Below are positions 1 to 6,600 of a stretch of 10,842 nt of DNA, in pieces. Below the pieces are notes generated by a model that was not told the origin of the DNA, made no database searches, and was given only the letters and a program-made list of their open reading frames with translations. Each line of letters begins with the position of its first letter. Within the stretch, counting starts at the first letter, position 1. The position numbers and the translations under genes are program-made. The stretch comes from an uncultured Actinomycetes bacterium. Lineage in GTDB: Bacteria; Actinomycetota; Thermoleophilia; Solirubrobacterales; 70-9. The stretch covers positions 1 through 10,842 of the forward strand of contig CAMLHB010000067.1 in NCBI GenBank assembly GCA_946479725.1, written 5' to 3'.

Positions 1-2
1 AC

Positions 3-572
3 CTGGCTTCGCCGACCGGCGAAGGCGGCCTCGGGCTCGGCACCAACCTGACCAGCTTCATCTTCCTGGGGACGATCCTCGCCCTCGTTATCTTCCTGGC
101 GATCTCCAAGCGCGACGTGATTCGCTCCGGGCCTCTTCCGGCCGCAGCGACGCTGCCGCCAGACGGGACCGCGGCGGTCCTTGTCGTGCTCAACAAGGTC
201 GGGCCGACCGCGGAGCTGCTGGAGGCGGTGCGACAGCGGGCGGCAAAGGGCGCCGCTCGCTTCTTCGTCCTGGTTCCCAACCCGGACCACCTGGCCTTCG
301 ACCGCAACAGCCCGGATACCAGCGACGGAGAGGCGCTGCTGGCGAGCGCGTTGCCGCAGATCCAAGGGCCGGCGGGCAGTCCGGTAACCGGGCGCGTCGC
401 GAACAGTCCCAACGCCTATGACGACGTGGTCGAAGAGCTCGAATCCCGCCCTTACAGCGAGATCATCATCGAGACGCCACCGAGCCACATCTCGCACTGG
501 CTCCACGTCGATCTGCCACACCGGATCTCCGAGCTTGGGTACTCGACGCTGGCGGTTGCGCCAGCGCGGTAG
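3..572 (+). CDS. Membrane protein C-terminus fused to universal-stress-like domain (5' truncated)
   Basis: The reading frame is open from the window edge to TAG at 570-572, so the true start lies outside; 189 residues are visible. Residues 1-38 carry a GGLGLGT motif, one hydrophobic helix (about 18-34, IFLGTILALVIFLAI) and a basic SKRD end. This looks like the last helix of the uncharacterised membrane family COG4705, recognised from memory. From about residue 49 the chain is a soluble alpha/beta domain: a VLVVLNKVG strand, an FFVLVPN strand, then EIIIETPP and a WLHVDLPHRI segment. That tail resembles the small universal-stress-like domains of actinobacteria. An in-frame GTG at 117 could begin a separate 151-aa protein, but no purine-rich ribosome site precedes it, so a fusion is the simpler reading. 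Function is unknown; a cytosolic nucleotide-binding sensor attached to a membrane protein is inference. Confidence 0.65.
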   Translation: MASPTGEGGLGLGTNLTSFIFLGTILALVIFLAISKRDVIRSGPLPAAATLPPDGTAAVLVVLNKVGPTAELLEAVRQRAAKGAARFFVLVPNPDHLAFDRNSPDTSDGEALLASALPQIQGPAGSPVTGRVANSPNAYDDVVEELESRPYSEIIIETPPSHISHWLHVDLPHRISELGYSTLAVAPAR

Positions 573-582
573 GAGCGATAAA

Positions 583-615
583 CCCCGGGCCGCGAGTGAC
601 CGAACGCCCGCTGGG
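583..615 (+). terminator. Possible weak terminator hairpin after the first gene
   Basis: CCC at 583-585 can pair with GGG at 613-615, and CGGGC at 586-590 with GCCCG at 606-610, with a two-base bulge (611-612) and a 15-base loop. No T-run follows directly, so this is at best a weak or Rho-assisted terminator and may simply reflect the high GC. Confidence 0.25.
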
Positions 616-626
616 GAAGATGCTGT

Positions 627-640
627 TTAGGGTACCCTAA
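627..640. promoter_or_regulatory. Perfect palindrome TTAGGGTACCCTAA, operator-like site before ZIP gene
   Basis: The 14 bases TTAGGGTACCCTAA equal their own reverse complement and end 23 bp before the ZIP start codon. The right arm overlaps a second small inverted repeat, CCTA-AC-TAGG (636-645). TTAGG/CCTAA arms are the hallmark of boxes bound by iron- and manganese-dependent DtxR/IdeR/MntR-family repressors. The adjacent gene is a divalent-metal transporter, which fits. TAGGTT at 642-647 matches the actinobacterial -10 pattern TANNNT and would give a very short leader, placing the palindrome in the core promoter where a bound repressor would block polymerase. The palindrome is seen; the regulator's identity is inferred. 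Confidence 0.6.
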
Positions 641-663
641 CTAGGTTCCCCGGTATCTCCCAA

Positions 664-1512
664 ATGTCCTTCGCAGAAACCGCACTCCTGGGAGCCCTCG
701 CAGGGTTCACCATCTATCTGGGCCTTCCGTTCGGGCGCTTGCAGCTGCTCACGGATCGCACTCGGGTCGCGCTTGCGATGTTCTCGGTCGGGGTCCTCGC
801 GTTCATCTTCGTCGACGTCATGCAGCATGCGTCCGGGATCGTCGAGGCGGCGGTCGGCGGCTTCAAGGACAACTCCACCAGCCTCGGCCACGCCCTCTTC
901 CTAGCGGCGCTGCTCGGTGTCGGCTTTGCACTCGGCTCGGCCGGGCTGGCGACGGTCGAGCGCCGGCTGCGCGGGATGAGGCCGCTGCCGCCGATCTCCG
1001 GCGGCGCGGTCGACGTGCTGACCGCGGAGCAGGTCGCGCGGCAGGATTCGGCGGCGAGGGCGCGGGCCCTGCGGATCGGCATGACGATCGCGATCGCAAT
1101 CGGACTTCACAACTTCGCCGAGGGCCTTGCCATCGGCGTCTCGGCCAGCGCCGGGGATCTCAGTCTCGCCACCGTGTTGATCGTCGGATTTGCCCTTCAC
1201 AACGCGACGGAGGGTTTCGGCATCGTCGGCCCCTTGGGCAATGTCCGACCCTCGTGGCGTTGGCTCGGGCTGGTCGGGCTGATCGGTGGCGCACCGACCT
1301 TCCTCGGCGCGATGCTCGGATACGGCGTCACCTCCGAACCGCTCGAACTCGCCTTCTACGCGATCGCGGGAGGCGCGATCCTCTACGTCATCGGAGAGAT
1401 CCGAAGCGGGATGCGCCGTTACGGGCATCGCGAGTTGGGGCTCTGGCTGGTGGCTCTCGGCTTTTTCGTCGGAGTGGCCACCGATCTGGTCGTCGCCTAC
1501 GGCGGCGGCTGA
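664..1512 (+). CDS. ZIP-family divalent metal transporter
   Basis: This 282-aa polytopic inner-membrane protein carries the ZIP-family metal-binding helices: GLHNFAEGLAIG (147-158; H149, N150, E153) and ALHNATEGFGI (177-187; H179, N180, E183). These are the paired HNxxEG motifs that form the binuclear site. About eight helices are visible: 5-22, 36-55, 77-97, 138-160, 165-186, 199-222, 228-246 and 257-279. A cytosolic loop at about 98-137 is poor in His, unlike the His-rich loop of many ZIPs. The length is normal for a bacterial ZIP. It probably imports Zn, Fe or Mn; substrate cannot be read from the sequence. ATG at 664 is the first start compatible with a full helix 1. There is no Shine-Dalgarno sequence, so translation may be nearly leaderless. 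The operator-like palindrome at 627-640 suggests metal-responsive repression. It appears monocistronic, since a terminator follows. Confidence 0.93.
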   Translation: MSFAETALLGALAGFTIYLGLPFGRLQLLTDRTRVALAMFSVGVLAFIFVDVMQHASGIVEAAVGGFKDNSTSLGHALFLAALLGVGFALGSAGLATVERRLRGMRPLPPISGGAVDVLTAEQVARQDSAARARALRIGMTIAIAIGLHNFAEGLAIGVSASAGDLSLATVLIVGFALHNATEGFGIVGPLGNVRPSWRWLGLVGLIGGAPTFLGAMLGYGVTSEPLELAFYAIAGGAILYVIGEIRSGMRRYGHRELGLWLVALGFFVGVATDLVVAYGGG

Positions 1513-1514
1513 GT

Positions 1515-1547
1515 AGCTGAGCAGCGAGAGCCTCCTCAGCTTTTCTT
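1515..1547 (+). terminator. Rho-independent terminator after ZIP gene
   Basis: AGCTGAG (1515-1521) pairs perfectly with CTCAGCT (1535-1541), giving a 7-bp stem with a 13-base loop. It is followed by a T-rich tract ending at about 1547 (TTTTCTT). It starts 3 bp after the ZIP stop codon and separates the transporter from the two-component operon. Confidence 0.65.
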
Positions 1548-1572
1548 CATCTTCAGCGTTGATTGTCCTGCC

Positions 1573-2253
1573 ATGCACGTCTTGGTGGTCGAGGACGAGG
1601 TGAAGATGGCGGCGCTGATCCGCCGCGGCCTGACCGAGGAGGGAGTCATGGTCGACATTGCGGGAACGGGCGAGGACGCGCTGGTTATCGCCCGCTCGAC
1701 CGGCTACGACGCGATCATGCTCGACGTTGTCTTGCCTGGGATCGACGGTTTCGAGGCATGCCGACAGCTCCGGATCGATGGCATTTGGACCCCGGTTCTG
1801 ATGCTGACCGCGCGTGGCGCCCTCGTCGATCGGGTCGCCGGCCTGGATGGCGGCGCCGACGATTACCTGACCAAGCCGTTCTCCTTCGTCGAGCTGCTGG
1901 CACGGCTGCGGGCGCTGGTCCGCCGTGGTCAGGCGGAGAGGCCGACGGTCATCGAGGTCGGTGGCCTGAAGCTTGATCCCGCTACTCACCAGGTTTGGCG
2001 GGGTGAGAGCGAGATCGAACTCTCCGCCAAGGAGTTCACGCTGCTGAGCGTGTTCATGCGCAATCCCGGTGTCGTCCTCTCGCGCACCCAACTCCTGGAG
2101 CAGGCGTGGGAGTACGACTTCGAGCATCGCTCCAACGTGATCGAGGTCTACATTCGCTACCTCCGACGCAAAATTGACCACCCCTTCGACGTCGCCTCGC
2201 TGGAGACCGTTCGCGGCGCCGGCTATCGCTTGCGAAAGGATGGAGGCTGCTGA
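1573..2253 (+). CDS. OmpR/PhoB-family response regulator
   Basis: The 226-aa DNA-binding response regulator has an N-terminal receiver domain (1-118) with the acidic pair E7/D8, phospho-acceptor D51 (in IMLDVVLPG), T79 (MLTARG) and K101 (LTKPFSF). A C-terminal winged helix spans about 126-222, with the typical ELSAKEFTLL, a recognition-helix region NVIEVYIRYLRRKI, and the RGAGYRL wing. All residues needed for phosphorylation are present. ATG at 1573 begins exactly at the conserved first strand (HVLVVEDE). No ribosome site is visible, so the transcript may be leaderless. The kinase gene overlaps its stop codon, so the two are cotranscribed and presumably a cognate pair. The signal and target genes are unknown; the envelope gene downstream at 3696 is the nearest candidate. 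Confidence 0.95.
   Translation: MHVLVVEDEVKMAALIRRGLTEEGVMVDIAGTGEDALVIARSTGYDAIMLDVVLPGIDGFEACRQLRIDGIWTPVLMLTARGALVDRVAGLDGGADDYLTKPFSFVELLARLRALVRRGQAERPTVIEVGGLKLDPATHQVWRGESEIELSAKEFTLLSVFMRNPGVVLSRTQLLEQAWEYDFEHRSNVIEVYIRYLRRKIDHPFDVASLETVRGAGYRLRKDGGC
2235..2252 (+). promoter_or_regulatory. Ribosome site and overlapping CTG start for the histidine kinase
   Basis: AAAGGA (2235-2240), followed by TGGAGG, sits 9 bases before CTG at 2250-2252, which overlaps the regulator's TGA stop in a CTGA arrangement, the analogue of the common ATGA overlap. No ATG, GTG or TTG exists in the kinase frame between here and GTG 2313, and GTG 2313 has no ribosome site. Confidence 0.5.
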
Positions 2254-3641
2254 GCCGCCTTCCTCTGAGCCGTCTCTCGATCCGCCTTCGCGTCACCCTG
2301 GTCTTCACCGCGGTGATGGCGCTGGTCCTCGGGGCGATCGGCCTCTTCGTCTTTCTGCGCTTTCGCGCCGAGCTCGACAACACGATCAACGCCGGGCTGC
2401 GCTCGCGCGCCGCCGACGTCGTCGCCTTGGTCAAGGAGGCGGACCTCGGCCTCAGCGATGGCCAAGGGGGGAACCTGGTCGGGCGGACCGAGAGCTTCGC
2501 CGAGGTGCTGGGAGCCGACGGCAGCGTCGTCGATTCCTCCGCTGCGGTCGGCAACGAGGTTTTGCTCAGGCCGGCTGAACTTGCTGCTGCGCTGCGCGGA
2601 CCGTTGATCGTCAACCGCGGTCCCCTGCCGGGGCTCGAGAAGTCCTCGCGACTTCTGGCGATGCCAGTGAGCGCCCACGGTCGCCAGCGAGTTGTCGTGG
2701 TCGGAACCTCGACTGAGGCGCGCGACGACTCCCTCGTCGACCTCGTTCAGTTGCTTCTGCTCGGCGGTCCGGTGGCTTTGCTCCTCGCCGCGCTCGCGGC
2801 CTACGGGGTGGCGGCCGCTGCGCTCCATCCGGTCGAGGCGATGCGCACCCGGGCGAGCGAGATCTCCGCCGCCGAGCCCGATCAGCGCCTGCCGGTGCCG
2901 CCGACCCACGACGAGGTCGCCCGCCTCGGGGCGACGCTGAACGAAATGCTGGAGCGGCTCGGCGAGGCGCTCGAGCACGAGCGAGCCTTCGTCGCCGACG
3001 CCAGCCACGAGCTGCGCACGCCGCTCGCGATCTTGCGAACCGAGCTGGAGCTGGCCTTGGCCGAAGGGCGCTCCCCAGGGGAGTTGCGAGCCGCCATTGC
3101 TTCTGCCGCCGAGGAGACTGATCGGCTCACGCAGCTCTCCGAGGACCTACTGACGATCGCCCAGACCGAGCGCGGCGAGCTGCCGTTGCGCCTGACCCGT
3201 GTCGAGTTGAGCGAGCTTCTCGAAGGGGTCAGGCGGCGGTTTGAGCGCAGGGCGGCAGAGGAAGGTCGTCGGATCGAGGTTGCGGGCCCGGACCTGGCCA
3301 TCCGCGGCGATCGCCTCCGCCTCGACCAGGCGATCGGCAGCGTCGTTGACAACGCACTGCGCTACGGGGACGGCCCGATCTCACTCGATGTAAGCAGCGG
3401 CGATCAGGGCATTGGAATCCGGGTGCGCGATCGAGGTCCCGGCTTCCCGACCGAGTTTCTGCCCCGCGCGTTCGAGCGCTTCAGCCGGGCGAGCTCAAGC
3501 CGCCGGGACGGCGGCAGCGGGCTCGGTCTCGCGATCGTCAGGACCGTGATGCGTGCTCACGAAGGCGAGGTCGAAGTCACCAACTGGGAAGGCGGAGCAG
3601 AGGTCGGCTTTACATTCTTGGAGCCGAGCCGCTGGCGGTGA
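2250..3641 (+). CDS. Sensor histidine kinase (HAMP, HisKA, HATPase_c)
   Basis: This inner-membrane sensor kinase is the partner of the preceding regulator. With the CTG start it has 463 residues; the first conventional start, GTG 2313, gives 442 but cuts into helix 1 and loses a typical N-terminus (RLSIRLRVTLVFTAVMALVL). In CTG numbering: TM1 about 15-36; an extracytoplasmic sensor stretch about 37-160, without a recognisable fold; TM2 about 165-192; HAMP about 193-246. The H-box SHELRTPL follows with phospho-accepting His253 (codon 3006-3008). The ATP-binding domain has an N-box VDNALRYGDG (about 366-375), G1 DRGPGF (394-399), F-box AFERFSR (407-413) and G2 GGSGLGLAIV (421-430). Nothing catalytic is missing. 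The signal is unknown. The stop lies 54 bp before the SGNH/Vps62 gene on the same strand. Confidence 0.93.
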   Translation: MSRLPLSRLSIRLRVTLVFTAVMALVLGAIGLFVFLRFRAELDNTINAGLRSRAADVVALVKEADLGLSDGQGGNLVGRTESFAEVLGADGSVVDSSAAVGNEVLLRPAELAAALRGPLIVNRGPLPGLEKSSRLLAMPVSAHGRQRVVVVGTSTEARDDSLVDLVQLLLLGGPVALLLAALAAYGVAAAALHPVEAMRTRASEISAAEPDQRLPVPPTHDEVARLGATLNEMLERLGEALEHERAFVADASHELRTPLAILRTELELALAEGRSPGELRAAIASAAEETDRLTQLSEDLLTIAQTERGELPLRLTRVELSELLEGVRRRFERRAAEEGRRIEVAGPDLAIRGDRLRLDQAIGSVVDNALRYGDGPISLDVSSGDQGIGIRVRDRGPGFPTEFLPRAFERFSRASSSRRDGGSGLGLAIVRTVMRAHEGEVEVTNWEGGAEVGFTFLEPSRWR

Positions 3642-3677
3642 TTGGGTACTTTGAAGTTGCGCCGTCCGGGCGGTTGT

Positions 3678-3683
3678 GGAAGG
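3678..3683 (+). promoter_or_regulatory. Ribosome binding site deciding the ATG at 3696
   Basis: GGAAGG lies 12 bases upstream of ATG 3696. An in-frame TTG at 3642 sits directly after the kinase stop but has no independent ribosome site, and it would put 18 residues, several of them charged, in front of an otherwise textbook signal peptide. The in-frame TTG at 3684 touches the GGAAGG with no spacing. Confidence 0.45.
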
Positions 3684-3695
3684 TTGGCGGCGCGG

Positions 3696-6600
3696 ATGCT
3701 CAGGCGCCACCGACTACTCGTAGGGCTTCTGGGGGCGCTTGCCCTGCTGGGGGGCCTGGCTTCCAGCGCGGTCGCGGTGGTTGCGCCGACGGCGATGGGG
3801 TGGACGGTGATCGACCGGTATGGGGGCGATGCCAACGGGGACGGGAAGATCGACGACGGCAGCGTGCTGCAGCCGGCCGACCTCAACACGTTTGCGGTGC
3901 GGGTGCTGCCCTCTTCGGCGATTTGCGCGGAGCTGAAGCGGGCGACGTGGCGGGTCGACGGGGAGGCAGCCGAACCGCTGTTGCTGGAAGAAGGAGAAAG
4001 CTGCGGGGCGGTGTTCCACGTCAAGGGCGAGGGGGAACACCTGATCAAGGTGCTCGCGCGCAACCGGGCCGAGGTCGCCCGGGTCGAAGTCGACGACACG
4101 CTGATCGTCGCCCTCGGTGACTCGGTCGCCTCCGGCGAGGGCAACCCGGAAGCGCCGCCAGGCGCCGGACATCGCTGGCTCGACACGCCCTGCCATCGCA
4201 GCGCCGCGGCCGGCTTCCAGCAGGCGGCCAACCAGCTCGGCAAAGTCGACCGGCGGCGCTCGATCACCTTCGTCAGCCTCGCCTGCTCGGGCGCGCGGAT
4301 CGACCAGGGGCTGCTCGAACGGTACGCCGGGATCCAGCCGGCTCGCGGCGGTGCGGCATACCTGCCGCAGGTCGACCGCCTGCGCGAACTCGCCGGCCGC
4401 CGCCAGGCCGGGGACCCCGACGAACCCGCGGTCGACGCGATCCTGCTCAGCATCGGCGCCAACGACGTGCGCTTCTCCGGCGTCGTCAAGCAGTGCCTCC
4501 TGCCCGGCGAATGCCAGGTGGCGCAGAAAGGCGGGCTCGACAGCAGGCTGGCGGCGCTCAGCGGCAATTACGACGAACTGGGCGGAGCGCTCGGGGAAGC
4601 CGCCCCTGGGTCCCCCGTCTTCATCACCGAATACTTCGACCCCACGCACGACGAGTTCGGGCGCTTCTGCAAGCACGGCCCGCTCGCGACCTCGCAGGCG
4701 GAGGTGGAGTGGGCCTACGAGGAACTGCTGCAGCCCCTGAACCGGAAGATCAAGGCGGCGGCCGAGCGCAACGGCTGGCAGGAGGTTGGGGGGATCGCCG
4801 CCGACTTCGGACCGCACGGCTACTGCACGGGCAAGCACCGCCGCTGGGTGCGGACCCTCCCCGAAGCGCTCGGGATGGACAACCTGGACGGGACCCTGCA
4901 CCCCAACGAAGCCGGCCAGCAGGCGATCGCGCGGCGGGTGGCGGGACCGCTGGCCGCCGCGCTCGACTTCCAGGCGCCCGCTCCCGCCCCGGGCGCCGAA
5001 GAAGGGGAGGAGGGGCTGCCGAGCCTGAAGACGCTGGGCGGCTGGGTGGCGGCCGGCGTCCTCGCCCCCTACGCCGTGGTCGCCGGCGCCGTCCTCAAGC
5101 CGGACCCCGATTCGACCTGGCGGCGGGTGCTGGCCCTCTGGCTGGCGCTGCCGCTGCTGATCGCGCTGCTGCTGCTGGTCGGCCGGGCGCTGATGCTGCT
5201 GCGGGCGACCTGGCCCGTGGACCCGACCCGCGCCCGCCGCGCGCCGCCGCAGCTGCGCAGCCGCCGGGTTCAGCTCTCGACCCGCAACCTGGTCCTGATC
5301 GCGCTGGGGATCGCGGTCGCCTTCGCCGCGACGGTGGTCGCCGCCGGCCTGGTCGGGCGGGCGATTCTCTGGCTCCGCTTCTGGTCGGCCCGGCTTCCCG
5401 CCGACCAGGCCGTCAACTCCGTCTCGACGAGCGAACTCGTCTCCACCGGCGCGGTGGCGCTGGCGATCTTCGTCGGCCTCGGCCTCGCCGCCGCAGCGCT
5501 GGCCTGGCTCCTCGACGCCAAGGGCCGCGAGGTGCGGACGACCCGGCGCGGCCTCGTCGCGATCGGCCTGGCCGAGCTGCTGGCGACGATCTGGATCGGT
5601 GACTTCCGCACCCACCAGGCCGTGCAGATCTTCCTCGGCCTGCTCGCGGCGGCACTGCTGCTCCACTACCTCGTCGACCGGCTACTCGAGTGGCGCCACC
5701 GCAACGACCCGATGCGGACCGGTTCGACCGAGCCGCAGGGGAAGAGGGTCTGGGAGTGCCTCAAAGGGAGGGTCAGGGACTACTTCCAAAGCGAGGAGCG
5801 CCTCGACGCCCGCATCTACAGGCTCGTGCCCTTCCTCTTCCTCGCGATCGCGCTCTACTTCGCCTTCCGCGCCGAAGGCGTCGATCGCACGCTGCTGGTG
5901 CTCGTTCCCTACGCGATCGCGGCGATCCTCTTCGCCGCGCCCGGGGGATTCGCCGCGCCCGGCGTGCGCTGGAAGGCGGACAAGCTCGACTCGTTGCTGC
6001 TGCCGCGGGTCTCCTTGGCCATCACCGGCTTCGCGATCGTCTTCGTCCTCCTGGTCCGCGACGAGCTCTGGCTCGCTGGCGTCGCCGTGACCGCGGTCCT
6101 GCTCGGCCTCCTCTGCCTCGCGGTCGCCGCCGCCTCCGGCGAGCGCTTCGCGCCCTACGGCCTCGCGGTGCTGGCCTCGGTGCCGCTCTTCGCCGGCGCC
6201 GCCGCCTTCCTCCACGGCCTCGACTCGCCGGAACTGCAGCCGGTGGCGGTGGTCCTCGCCAACGGCGAAGCGGTCTGCGGCGCCTACGTCGGCGAAAGCG
6301 ACGGCCAGCTCTGGCTCGCGCACCTGCAGCTGGACCAGCGGGCGAGCGTCCATCGCCCGCAGCGCGGCGCGATCGCCCCGCTGAACGTCGAAGACGTCGA
6401 AGCCAAGGCGCTGGGGCCGCTGGAGCCGGTCGATCTGGTCGACCCGCGGGCGATCGAATTGCGCAATCGCCTACTCGACGACCGCGGAAACGAGAAGCCG
6501 GAGAATCGGGCGCCGAGCTGCGCGCCCACCCCGGGGATGAAAGCGTCGATGGCGGGGGACGAACAGCCGCTGCCGAGCGACTGGCAGCGCCGGCTCGCCC

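Noticed and set aside
901..2181. 426-codon minus-strand open frame opposite ZIP and response regulator
   Set aside because: It spans two genes with unmistakable family motifs and the terminator between them; no motif of its own.
3642..3695. TTG 3642 as start of the giant protein, and TACTTT (3647-3652) as a -10 box
   Set aside because: The TTG has no ribosome site of its own and would bury the signal peptide behind 18 residues; TACTTT has no -35 partner at normal spacing.
5043..5096. Residues 450-467 of the giant protein as an extra transmembrane helix
   Set aside because: Only moderately hydrophobic, and counting it would put the strongly basic 504-529 loop outside, against the positive-inside rule.
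3714..5666. 650-codon minus-strand open frame opposite the SGNH domain
   Set aside because: Low-complexity composition rich in Arg, Gln, Gly and Asp, no motif or ribosome site, and fully antisense to the conserved GDS/GAND/HPN-bearing frame.
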